Source: Desulforapulum sp034007745
GTDB lineage: Bacteria > Desulfobacterota > Desulfobacteria > Desulfobacterales > Desulfobacteraceae
Assembly: GCA_034007745.1 (NCBI GenBank)
Contig: JAVEQI010000033.1
Coordinates: 1-40,882, forward strand
DNA: 40,882 bases
Direction: 5' to 3'
The translations under genes were made by a program, and so were the position numbers. Positions 1 to 7,606 of the stretch are shown here, one piece after another (position 1 is the first letter of the stretch; each line of letters opens with the position of its first letter). Under the pieces are notes generated by a model, which did no database searches, was not told where the DNA came from, and worked only from the letters and a program-made list of their open reading frames with translations.

Positions 1-753
1 AACCAGCTGGATGGTATATATGCCAAAGCAGGGCGGGGTGTTGTACATGGAGTTCTTTGATGAATAGGTGGAATAGCGCAGCATGGATGGGAGTTCATCC
101 GTGGCAAGATCCAGCATATCCTTTCTGATGATGACCATGCAAACGCCTGAGGGGCCGATGTTCTTCTGGGCCCCGGCATAGATCATGCCGAACCTGTCCA
201 TGTCAAGGGGGCGGCTCATGAAATCAGATGACATGTCTGCCACGATGGGCACGTTGTTTGTGTCGGGAAAGGTCTGCCACTGGGTGCCCTTGATGGTGTT
301 GTTGCTGGTGATGTGCACATAGGCGGCATCCTTGTTGAACTTTATCTCCTTTGGGATGTAGGAGAAGTTCTTGTCTTCGGACGATGCCACCACCGAATAG
401 TTTTTCTTGAGGATCTTTGCCTCGTTGATGGCCTTGGTGGACCAGGTACCGGTGTTGACAAAGTCGGCGGACCTATCTTCGGTCAAGAAGTTCATGGGGG
501 CCATGGCAAACTGGAGGCTGGCCCCACCCTGGACAAACAGCACGTGGAATCGATCGTTAAGCCCGAGGAGTCTCTTGGTCCTCTCCACTGCATCGTTGAT
601 AACAGAATCAAACAGGGGGGATCGATGGCTTATTTCAACAATGGACATCCCCGAGCCTTTGAAGTTGAGGAATGAGGATTGGATTTCCTGAAGAACTGGA
701 AGGGGTAGGGCTGCTGGTCCTGCATTGAAATTGAAGATTCGTTTGTCGGTCAT
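1..753 (-). CDS. serC: Phosphoserine aminotransferase, 3' end cut by window edge
   Basis: This PLP enzyme converts 3-phosphohydroxypyruvate and glutamate to phosphoserine in serine biosynthesis, and also serves pyridoxine synthesis in many bacteria. The visible 251 residues begin MTDKRIFNFNAGPAALPL, the typical SerC N-terminus. Further in is the AQKNIGPSGV segment, whose Lys197 is the expected Schiff-base lysine (Lys198 in E. coli). The family is about 360 residues long, so roughly the last 110 lie outside the window. The start is supported by AAGGAG a few bases upstream of the ATG. The gene follows prfC on the same strand after about 140 bp and probably has its own promoter, though none is obvious. 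Confidence 0.95.
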   Translation of the reverse strand, partial: MTDKRIFNFNAGPAALPLPVLQEIQSSFLNFKGSGMSIVEISHRSPLFDSVINDAVERTKRLLGLNDRFHVLFVQGGASLQFAMAPMNFLTEDRSADFVNTGTWSTKAINEAKILKKNYSVVASSEDKNFSYIPKEIKFNKDAAYVHITSNNTIKGTQWQTFPDTNNVPIVADMSSDFMSRPLDMDRFGMIYAGAQKNIGPSGVCMVIIRKDMLDLATDELPSMLRYSTYSSKNSMYNTPPCFGIYTIQLV

Positions 754-822
754 GGTGGTCTCCTTTTGTATGCTCACTTTATTTGATTGTTGATTTTTTT
801 ATTAAGCTCGAACCGAAAGCTG

Positions 823-858
823 TTAGCTTTTAGCCAATGGGTAAGAGCTAAAAGCTAA
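823..858. repeat. Perfect 12-bp palindrome between prfC and serC
   Basis: TTAGCTTTTAGC (823-834) and its exact reverse complement GCTAAAAGCTAA (847-858) flank a 12-base loop. It lies 3' of prfC on the minus strand, so it could form a hairpin in the prfC transcript, but no U-run follows directly. It is therefore more like a short intergenic palindrome repeat than a classical intrinsic terminator. Confidence 0.6.
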
Positions 859-892
859 ATTTGTGTCCGCCAGGACATCTGGGTGCTATACT

Positions 893-2491
893 CTAATTGT
901 ACTCCCGTGTCTTGTGAAATTCAATATCCGGCCACGCTTCAACGGCAAATCCAAGCTGATACTCGCTTGTGGTTAGAAAGGTGGTCCACCCTTCGGAGTC
1001 TGTTGCTATGGTTGACTGGTTTTCCTTTATAAATCTTTTGAGGGTTTCTTTGTCTTTGCAGGTGACCCATCTAGCCACACTTAGATCTACGGGTTCGTAT
1101 CCGGCAGAGACGCTGTATTCGGCCTTGAGCCTTGCCATGGTCACATCAAACTGGAGGGAACCTACTGCACCAAGAATGTAGTCGTTGCCGATCTGGGGCC
1201 GGAATACCTGAATAGTTCCCTCTTCTGCAAGCTGGAGCAGACCCTTTTGGAGGGACTTAGTCTTGAGAGGGTCCTTGAGGATAACCCTTCTAAAGTGTTC
1301 AGGGGCAAAGCTTGGGATGCCCAGGAATTTTAAAGGTTCCTTGTCTGTGAAAGTATCTCCGATCTTGATGGTTCCGTGGTTGTGGATGCCTATGATATCG
1401 CCGGGGAATGCCTCGTCAACGTTGCTTCGTTCCTGGGCCATGAATATGGTGGCGTTGGACAGGATGATATCCTTGCCGATCCTGTGGTGGCGAACCCGCA
1501 TGCCCCTGGTAAATTTGCCCGAACAGATTCTGAAAAATGCGATTCTATCCCGATGTGCTGGATCCATGTTGGCCTGGATTTTAAAGGTGAAACCTGAAAA
1601 CGCAGTTTCTTCAGGCGAAACAATTCGGGTTGCTGTAGCTCTTTTACCCGGAGCAGGAGCAATTTCAACAAAGGCATCGAGCATTTCTCTTACGCCAAAA
1701 TTGTTGATGGCAGACCCGAAAAAAACTGGGGTCTGGCTTCCCTTGAGATAATAATCCTTATCAAAGGGATCGGCCGCTCCCTTGATAAGCTCTATATCGT
1801 CCCTTAGTTCATTGGCCTGGGAGCCAAGCTGGCGGTCAAGTTCCGGGTCGCCAAGGTCTTTGATCACAATCCCCCTATTGTCCGTGGGTACGTATCCGGG
1901 TGAAAAGAGCTTGAGTTCGTTTTGTTCAAGGTTATAAACTCCCTTGAACCGTTTACCCATGCCAATTGGCCAGGTCATGGGTGTACATTCTATCTGAAGT
2001 TTGTTTTCGATGTCGTCAAATATATCCAGGGGCTCCATCCCCTCCCGGTCAAGTTTATTGATGAAGGTGATGATGGGGGTGTTGCGCATGCGACACACTT
2101 CCATGAGTTTTTTTGTCTGGGGTTCGACACCCCTTCCCGAATCTATGATCATGATGGCGCAGTCAACGGCCGTCAGCACCCGGTAGGTGTCTTCGGAAAA
2201 ATCCTTATGCCCGGGAGTGTCAAGGAGGTTGATTTCATATCCCCGGTATTCGAACTTCATTACCGACGAGGAGACCGAGATGCCCCTCTCCTGCTCGATG
2301 GTGAGGAAGTCGCTGGTGGCGGCCCTGGCCGTTTTCCTTGATTTTACGGCACCGGCCTGCTTGATCGCCCCCCCAAAAAGAAGAAGCTTTTCCGTCAGGG
2401 TGGTCTTGCCCGCATCCGGGTGACTTATGATCGCAAAGGTGCGGCGTTTTGCAATCTCTTTTGCCGTTCGTCTGTCCGTGGTATTTGTCAT
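893..2491 (-). CDS. prfC: Peptide chain release factor 3
   Basis: RF3 is the translational GTPase that removes RF1/RF2 from the ribosome after peptide release. The 532-residue length matches the family (about 529). G-domain motifs are in order: P-loop SHPDAGKTT at residues 23-31, the switch I segment around residues 60-75 (EQERGISVSSSV), G3 DTPGH at 91-95 and G4 NKLD at 145-148. The EF-Tu-like domain 2 and the RF3-specific C-terminal domain follow. The ATG at 2491 is preceded by GAGGA about 14 bases upstream, slightly far for a ribosome binding site, but the N-terminus TDRRTAKEIAKRRTFAIISH is standard for RF3. The upstream region is disturbed by the assembly gap, so its promoter cannot be judged. 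Confidence 0.97.
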   Translation of the reverse strand: MTNTTDRRTAKEIAKRRTFAIISHPDAGKTTLTEKLLLFGGAIKQAGAVKSRKTARAATSDFLTIEQERGISVSSSVMKFEYRGYEINLLDTPGHKDFSEDTYRVLTAVDCAIMIIDSGRGVEPQTKKLMEVCRMRNTPIITFINKLDREGMEPLDIFDDIENKLQIECTPMTWPIGMGKRFKGVYNLEQNELKLFSPGYVPTDNRGIVIKDLGDPELDRQLGSQANELRDDIELIKGAADPFDKDYYLKGSQTPVFFGSAINNFGVREMLDAFVEIAPAPGKRATATRIVSPEETAFSGFTFKIQANMDPAHRDRIAFFRICSGKFTRGMRVRHHRIGKDIILSNATIFMAQERSNVDEAFPGDIIGIHNHGTIKIGDTFTDKEPLKFLGIPSFAPEHFRRVILKDPLKTKSLQKGLLQLAEEGTIQVFRPQIGNDYILGAVGSLQFDVTMARLKAEYSVSAGYEPVDLSVARWVTCKDKETLKRFIKENQSTIATDSEGWTTFLTTSEYQLGFAVEAWPDIEFHKTREYN

Positions 2492-2492
2492 C

Positions 2493-2846
2493 TAAGCTGC
2501 TGTTTTCCTCATATTTTCCCTGGATAATGTCAGTGAAACCTGTATATATAAATCAGATAACCCTATTAATCAAGAATTATTAATTAATTAATGACAGCAG
2601 TTCTAATTTTGACTTCCTTNNNNNNNNNNNNNNNNNNNNNNNNNNNNNNNNNNNNNNNNNNNNNNNNNNNNNNNNNNNNNNNNNNNNNNNNNNNNNNNNN
2701 NNNNNNNNNNNNNNNNNNNTAAGCTGCTGTTTTCCTCATATTTTCCCTGGATAATGTCAGTGAAACCTGTATATATAAATCAGATAACCCTATTAATCAA
2801 GAATTATTAATTAATTAATGACAGCAGTTCTAATTTTGACTTCCTT
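2493..2846. repeat. 127-bp direct duplicate on both sides of the gap
   Basis: Bases 2493-2619 and 2720-2846 are identical by eye over all 127 positions (both begin TAAGCTGCTG and end GACTTCCTT) and directly abut the 100-N run. The length is that of a commonly used de Bruijn k-mer. This is most simply the same DNA present at the ends of two contigs that were not merged, not a biological tandem repeat. Confidence 0.9.
2620..2719. other. Assembly gap of 100 N
   Basis: A run of exactly 100 N, the conventional filler for a gap of unknown size. With identical 127-bp flanks, the true sequence may contain no gap, or may contain a collapsed repeat. Spacing between prfC and ettA in this window is therefore unreliable. 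Confidence 0.98.
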
Positions 2847-3003
2847 CTTTAGGCGTCAGCCAGTATCACCTTGCTGAACGAAGAAAGTTGGGGGGGTTGT
2901 CCTGTCCGAAAAACTGATCCCCTTTGTTTCTTGATGTTCAGCAAGGCGATACTGGCCGTCGCCCCCAACGCTGACATTGCATAATTAGAATTGCTGAATT
3001 AAT
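2814..3003. repeat. About 190-bp imperfect inverted-repeat (MITE-like) element
   Basis: Two nested pairs of inverted arms are visible. The outer arms are 2814-2835 (begins ATTAATGACAGCAG) and 2983-3003 (ends GCTGAATTAAT). The inner arms are 2854-2879 and 2936-2961, 26 bases each with 3 mismatches, sharing GCCAGTATC and CTTGCTGAAC. The centre (about 2880-2935) is unique sequence. There is no coding capacity of note. Such a structure fits a miniature inverted-repeat element or a structured intergenic repeat. The left arm lies inside the sequence duplicated at the gap. Confidence 0.65.
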
Positions 3004-3112
3004 GACCTTTGCTAAGGGATGCAAGGAGGGTGGCTGAGAGGATTATGATCCCGCCCACAACCATGTCTAGGTTCGGTATTTCTCCCAGAAGTATGACGGC
3101 AAGGGAGTCCAT
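2999..3112 (-). pseudogene. C-terminal remnant of an EamA/DMT-type transporter
   Basis: The minus strand reads MDSLAVILLGEIPNLDMV then VGGIIILSATLLASLS, ending at TAA 3001-2999. This resembles the last amphipathic loop (LLGE.....) and final membrane helix (GG..I) of EamA drug/metabolite transporters, which are about 280-300 residues. Upstream the frame runs directly into intergenic repeat sequence, so the rest of the gene is gone. The stop codon lies in the outer arm of the palindromic element at 2814-3003. With only 37 residues the family call is tentative. Confidence 0.45.
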
Positions 3113-3133
3113 TCTCCCAGTGGTTGATTTTCG

Positions 3134-3220
3134 ACCCTTTGGTTTTGAATGTTCCGGGCAGGAGAACCAAAGAGGGCTCTAAAGTCGAGACTCCCACTAG
3201 GATGTTTCGGTGGGAGTTTC
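3134..3220. repeat. Intergenic repeat module, also present at about 39.04-39.13 kb
   Basis: The segment contains ACCCTTTGGTTT, TGTTCCGG and AACCAAAGAGGGCTCTAAAG, then a hairpin with arms ACTCCCAC (3190-3197) and GTGGGAGT (3210-3217). The same order of blocks recurs at about 39042-39125, downstream of rny. Internally, CCTTTGGTT and AACCAAAG are themselves inverted. It appears to be a genome-specific dispersed repeat located 3' of ettA. Confidence 0.65.
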
Positions 3221-3224
3221 TTAT

Positions 3225-3265
3225 AAAAAAATCGAAACGGCCGGGGCCAGAGAGACATCCGGCCG
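3225..3265 (-). terminator. Probable intrinsic terminator of ettA
   Basis: On the minus strand, just 3' of the ettA stop, CGGCCGG (3265-3259) pairs with CCGGCCG (3244-3238) around a 14-base loop. TTTCGATTTTTTT follows. Stem plus U-tract fits a Rho-independent terminator. The hairpin sequence is a diverged copy of the GGCCGG...CCGGCC repeat found at 11438 and 39130. Confidence 0.65.
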
Positions 3266-3279
3266 TAGGAATGTTGAAA

Positions 3280-4962
3280 TTAACGTGTCAGCTGACGGTA
3301 TTTAAAGGTCTCAGACTGATCATCCTTGATGCCGAGGCGTTTTTTTCTGTCTGTCTCGTAATCTGAGTAGGACCCTTCAAAGAAGAGGACCTCTCCCTTG
3401 CCCTCAAAGGCCAGGATATGGGTTGCGATTCTGTCCAGGAACCACCGGTCATGGCTGATTACAATTGCGCAACCTGCAAAGTTTTCCAGGGCCTCCTCAA
3501 GGGCCCGCATGGTGTTGACGTCAAGGTCGTTGGTCGGTTCGTCCAGAAGTATGAGGTTGGCCTCCTCCTTGAGGATTCGGGCAAGGTGAACCCGGTTGCG
3601 CTCGCCGCCGGACAGCATCCCGACTTTCTTCTGCTGATCAGACCCGGAGAAGTTGAACTTTGAGACATAGGCCCGGGAGTTGATCTCCCGGCCTCCCAGG
3701 AGAATGTTGTCGCTGCCGCCGCCGATGGTCTCCCAGATGGTTTTTTCCGGATCAAGAACGTCCCTGTCCTGGTCCACATGGGCGATCTTTACCGTGTCCC
3801 CGATCTCAAGGACGCCTGAATCGGGAGTCTCCTTTCCGGTGATCATCTTGAACAGGGTTGATTTCCCCGCCCCGTTGGGACCCACCACGCCGACGATGCC
3901 CCCCGGTGGAATGATGAAGCTCATGTTTTCTACTAAAACCCTTGAGTTAAAGGATTTTTTGATATCCTTTGCCACAACCACCTTGTCGCCAAGCCTTGGT
4001 CCCGGGGGAATAAAAATCTCAAGATCCTTGTCCCTCGTTCCTGAATCCTGGTTTAACAGATTGTCGTAGGCGCTGATTCTTGCCTTGGATTTGCTCCTTC
4101 TTCCCTTGGGCGACATCCTGATCCATTCAAGTTCTCTCGCCAGAGTCTTCTGGCGTTTGCTCTCCTGTTTGTCCTGGTTTTTCAGGCGGTTCTGCTTCTG
4201 CTCGAGCCAGGAAGAGTAGTTACCCTTCCAGGGGATTCCTTCCCCCCGGTCGAGCTCTAATATCCAGCCTGCCACGTTATCAAGGAAATAACGGTCATGG
4301 GTGACTGCGATTACCGTTCCTGGATACCTGCTCAAGTGCTGTTCAAGCCAGGAGACCGAAGCCGCATCCAGGTGGTTGGTCGGTTCGTCAAGAAGCAGGA
4401 TGTCCGGCTGCTTCAGGAGGAGCCTGCAAAGGGCAACCCGCCGTTTCTCACCCCCCGAGATTACTGCAACTTTTGTATCTCCGTCAGGACACCCCAGGGC
4501 GTCCATGGCCATCTTGAGTCTTGAGTCAAGGTCCCAGGCCTCTAGATGGTCGAGCTTTTCCTGGAGATCTCCCTGGCGCTGGATAAGCTTGTCCATCTCT
4601 TCGTCGGACATGGGCTCGGCAAATTTTTCATTGACAGCCTCGTATTCGTTAACAAGATCCACAGTCTCCTGGACTCCCTCTTCCACAACCTCGCGCACGG
4701 TTTTATCCGAGTCCACAAGGGGTTCTTGTTCGAGATAGCCTACGGTAAATCCCTTGGACAGGATGGTTTCCCCGTTAAAATCTCGATCAATGCCTGCAAG
4801 GATCTTGAGGAGCGAGCTCTTGCCCGATCCGTTCAGGCCAAGCACTCCGATCTTTGCCCCGTAAAAATATGAAAGGGAAATATCCTTGAGCACAGGTTTC
4901 TTATCGTAGAACTTGCTCACCCGGATCATGGAATAGATCACTTTTTTGGTATCTTCTGACAT
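3280..4962 (-). CDS. ettA: ABC-F translational throttle ATPase EttA
   Basis: EttA is a soluble ABC-F ATPase that binds the ribosomal E site and gates entry into elongation according to the ATP/ADP ratio. Two ABC domains are seen. The first has Walker A GLNGSGKSS (residues 42-50), signature SGGEKRRVAL and Walker B LLLDEPTNHLD. The second has GPNGAGKST, LSGGERNRVHLA and LILLDEPTNDLD, with the charged interdomain linker between them. The frame is open to 5067, but the ATG at 4962 (MSEDTKKVIYSM) is chosen because AGGAG lies 9 bases upstream and it gives 560 residues, the usual EttA length. A terminator hairpin follows the stop. The gene stands alone in its transcription direction behind a small ORF and a helicase. 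Confidence 0.93.
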   Translation of the reverse strand: MSEDTKKVIYSMIRVSKFYDKKPVLKDISLSYFYGAKIGVLGLNGSGKSSLLKILAGIDRDFNGETILSKGFTVGYLEQEPLVDSDKTVREVVEEGVQETVDLVNEYEAVNEKFAEPMSDEEMDKLIQRQGDLQEKLDHLEAWDLDSRLKMAMDALGCPDGDTKVAVISGGEKRRVALCRLLLKQPDILLLDEPTNHLDAASVSWLEQHLSRYPGTVIAVTHDRYFLDNVAGWILELDRGEGIPWKGNYSSWLEQKQNRLKNQDKQESKRQKTLARELEWIRMSPKGRRSKSKARISAYDNLLNQDSGTRDKDLEIFIPPGPRLGDKVVVAKDIKKSFNSRVLVENMSFIIPPGGIVGVVGPNGAGKSTLFKMITGKETPDSGVLEIGDTVKIAHVDQDRDVLDPEKTIWETIGGGSDNILLGGREINSRAYVSKFNFSGSDQQKKVGMLSGGERNRVHLARILKEEANLILLDEPTNDLDVNTMRALEEALENFAGCAIVISHDRWFLDRIATHILAFEGKGEVLFFEGSYSDYETDRKKRLGIKDDQSETFKYRQLTR

Positions 4963-4993
4963 CTTATTTTTGCTCCTGATAGGTTTTATCTTT

Positions 4994-5236
4994 TCATTGT
5001 TCGTTTCTGTCTGGTTTGGATATGGCCTTATAACCGTGCTTTTTTGCATGGGCAGGGAAAATTTCAATGGCGTCGTTCAGGGGTATGAATCCTGAAAAAG
5101 CCCTGATTTTCATCATCCGGTAATTCTTCAGGGTATGGGTAATGCCCAGGGGATTTCCAAATATTGATGGATGATTTGACCATCCATGATTGTTCACCCC
5201 GAACCGTCTGGTTTTAAATAGAAGGTGGACGATCAT
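4994..5236 (-). CDS. Small hypothetical protein, 80 aa
   Basis: I do not recognise this protein. It lies in the roughly 300-bp space between the helicase and ettA, in the same direction, 22 bp after the helicase stop. It is basic and rich in His/Asn/aromatic residues, with no clear membrane segment or known motif (start MIVHLLFKTRRFG, end HGYKAISKPDRNEQ). The same frame is open further upstream into the helicase gene, but ATG 5236 avoids overlap. The ribosome binding site is weak (GGGAACTGGAAG before ATG). It contains a 7-bp hairpin (ATGGATG...CATCCAT). It may be a real small gene or chance open frame. Confidence 0.4.
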   Translation of the reverse strand: MIVHLLFKTRRFGVNNHGWSNHPSIFGNPLGITHTLKNYRMMKIRAFSGFIPLNDAIEIFPAHAKKHGYKAISKPDRNEQ

Positions 5237-5258
5237 CTTCCAGTTCCCAAGGATGTAA

Positions 5259-7466
5259 TTAATTTTTTTGATTTTCAGTCTGATCTTCAACCTCGTCTTC
5301 ATAGGTTTCCGTACCGTCCACAACCGGCTCTCGTCGAATCAGTTCTATCGCCTCAATGGCCGTTGCCGCAATAATGGGGAAGGTGTGTCTGACACCGGCA
5401 AGCTGGCGCAGATTTTCGGCGGTTCTCAGGATCAGCCTGGCAAGATCCCCTTCGGCAAACGAGGTTCGTTTTACTGTGGCCTCCCAGGGCTCGCCGCCTG
5501 CCCAGGCAAGCATGACCGAGGCAGGTTGAAGATAGAGGAAGGGCGCATCAAAACCCTGATCCATAAGACTTGCGGCAAAGGGCTTTAATCCTTTTCTCAG
5601 GGTGAGAAATTGTCGTATCACCCGCTTGGGCAGCATTCTTCTTTCCAGGCTCTCATCTTCAAATTCTTTTTCGCTGACAAACGATGCCATGACAGCCGCC
5701 AGCATCACAGGATCCCTTTCCGGAAGAAGGCCGAGCCTCAGGGTCTGGGCAACCAGTAGGGGGGCGTCCATTCTGAGCTGGGCAGCCCATTCTCCATCGG
5801 GTGTGAGGGTGTCGTCTTCAGACACAAAATTTTCCTGCTTTAGAAAATCAAGGTGGGCCATGAAATGATCCCAGAGATGTTCAAGGTCCGCCCCAAAGGC
5901 TCGTCTTGCGTAATTGCCTCGTTTGCCCTTGGTGATCATGTGGGAGGCAAAGGAATTATCCAGCAACAGCCGTATCTTTTCGGGGGTGTGGGATAAAAGC
6001 AGGTTCAGGGTCATGGAGAAGTTGATCTTGATCTGGCTCTTTACGTCAAGGGGCGGGGCTGTGAGCATTCGTGCCGAATGGTTGAGATCCATGAAGCGGC
6101 CGGGAATTACAACGGCAAATCCGATTTTATCCATGCCCCTGCGACCGGCTCTCCCCGTCATCTGCTGGAATTCGCTGGCGGTCAGGGGGAGGAATTCGGT
6201 GCCGTTGAACCGGTCAGAGTTGAGAATCACCACACTCCTTGCAGGAAAATTTACCCCTGCAGCCACGGTTGATGTGGCAAACATGGCAGAGAGAAGCCCC
6301 TCGGCCATGAGGGTCTCGACAACCACCTTCCAGCCCGGGAGCTGGCCTGAATGGTGGGAGCCCGCTGCCGTATGTTCCAGGATCTGGCGCTGGCTGTGAC
6401 GGGCAAGATGTTTGTTCGACCTTGTAAGTTCGTCTATGCGCAGGGCAAGGCGCTTTTTTGTTTGGGGATCCTTTGCCAGGATCTCGCCGGTGCAGCTCTT
6501 TATGGCATGGTCACAGTCGGCCCTTGATTTTAAGAAAAAGATGGCCGGAAGCAGGTTAAATTGGTTCAGAACCTTGAGGATCTGGGAAAAATCCGGCAGG
6601 CGGCCTGGCTGGCTGATCTGGGGTCTTGGTTTTGCCTTTAGATATTCTGCAACACCCCTGTGGAGGGTGATCTTTTTTTTGCCGCTGGACTTTCCCAGGA
6701 GGGGGGAGAGCTGACCAGTGGGGTTCAGGAAAAGGGGAAACAGGGGCACCGGGCGCTCTTCAGCCTGGACTACGCGGCACTCTTTGCCCCGGATGGCCGT
6801 GAGCCATTCGGCAATGAGTCCAGTATTTCCGATGGTGGCAGAGAGCATTAAAAGTGGGATCCTCACCGGAAGATAGATGATGATTTCCTCCCATACAACG
6901 CCCCGTTCCTCGTCTCCAAGAAAGTGAGCCTCGTCAAGGATGATAAAATCGGCCCCAAGGTCTTTGCCGGTATGCATGGCGTCGTAGAGCTGGTTTCGGA
7001 GTATCTCAGTGGTCCCGATGATCATGGGAGCGTTGGGGTTCTCCTTTATATCACCGGTTAAAATGCCCACCTTGTCCGGGCCGAAGAGCTTTGTGAACTG
7101 TGCATGAATGGAGTTGGTCAAGGCCTTTAGCGGGGTTGCATACCAGATTTTCAAACCCCTTTCAAGGAACTGTCTGGCCGTTGTTTCCGCAATCCAGGTT
7201 TTGCCGGCCCCAGTGGGGGCGGTGACAAGGCAGTCTGTAGTCTGGATGGCCTCCACGGCCTCGACCTGGAATGGATCGGGGACAAAGGGGGATGGCGCAG
7301 GTGAGCCTATTTGTTTGAAAATATCTGCAAGGTCCTTGTCTGCACCAGGTGTCATGTTCATGCTCTCTTGTTTGGCGGAAACTTTTCGTACGTTTTTCCG
7401 GCCTGAATGTTTTTTTGTTTGTTGACTGGTTCTTTGACCAGGTCCTTTGTTCAATCGTTTTGTCAT
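5259..7466 (-). CDS. Ski2-like superfamily II DEAH-box helicase
   Basis: A 735-residue ATP-dependent helicase, probably acting on RNA. Motifs in order: Walker A TAPTGAGKT (residues 82-90), Ia TPLKAL, Ib GTTEILRNQL, DEAH (178-181), SATIGN (motif III), VAAGVNFPARSVV (motif V) and QMTGRAGRRGMD (motif VI). The combination of motifs V and VI with an extended C-terminal region is characteristic of the Ski2/Mtr4-like group, though the cellular role in bacteria is poorly defined. The first 35 residues are a Lys/Arg-rich tail with no clear ribosome binding site before ATG 7466; an internal ATG pair near residue 36 is an alternative start. It is divergent from deaD across 140 bp, suggesting a shared RNA-metabolism context. 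Confidence 0.85.
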   Translation of the reverse strand: MTKRLNKGPGQRTSQQTKKHSGRKNVRKVSAKQESMNMTPGADKDLADIFKQIGSPAPSPFVPDPFQVEAVEAIQTTDCLVTAPTGAGKTWIAETTARQFLERGLKIWYATPLKALTNSIHAQFTKLFGPDKVGILTGDIKENPNAPMIIGTTEILRNQLYDAMHTGKDLGADFIILDEAHFLGDEERGVVWEEIIIYLPVRIPLLMLSATIGNTGLIAEWLTAIRGKECRVVQAEERPVPLFPLFLNPTGQLSPLLGKSSGKKKITLHRGVAEYLKAKPRPQISQPGRLPDFSQILKVLNQFNLLPAIFFLKSRADCDHAIKSCTGEILAKDPQTKKRLALRIDELTRSNKHLARHSQRQILEHTAAGSHHSGQLPGWKVVVETLMAEGLLSAMFATSTVAAGVNFPARSVVILNSDRFNGTEFLPLTASEFQQMTGRAGRRGMDKIGFAVVIPGRFMDLNHSARMLTAPPLDVKSQIKINFSMTLNLLLSHTPEKIRLLLDNSFASHMITKGKRGNYARRAFGADLEHLWDHFMAHLDFLKQENFVSEDDTLTPDGEWAAQLRMDAPLLVAQTLRLGLLPERDPVMLAAVMASFVSEKEFEDESLERRMLPKRVIRQFLTLRKGLKPFAASLMDQGFDAPFLYLQPASVMLAWAGGEPWEATVKRTSFAEGDLARLILRTAENLRQLAGVRHTFPIIAATAIEAIELIRREPVVDGTETYEDEVEDQTENQKN

Positions 7467-7506
7467 AGACCATGATAAACCATAAAAAAGGGAATATTAC
7501 AAGGAC

Positions 7507-7535
7507 TTGCAAAAAAGAAACCAATGGTGTATGTT
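7507..7535 (+). promoter_or_regulatory. Putative sigma-70-type promoter of deaD
   Basis: TTGCAA at 7507-7512 and TATGTT at 7530-7535 are separated by 17 bases. They lie about 70 bp upstream of the deaD start. A small hairpin (GGCCAA...TTGGCC, 7563-7579) sits in the presumed leader. No experimental support. Confidence 0.45.
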
Positions 7536-7606
7536 TAGTAGATGTAAAAATCATAAACTTTCGGCCAATTCCATTGGCCATTTCTTTTTGAGGTAATTAA
7601 AAAATT

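Noticed and set aside
2493..2846. Biological tandem duplication or insertion-element target duplication
   Set aside because: Length and exact identity at the N-run fit an unmerged contig overlap better.
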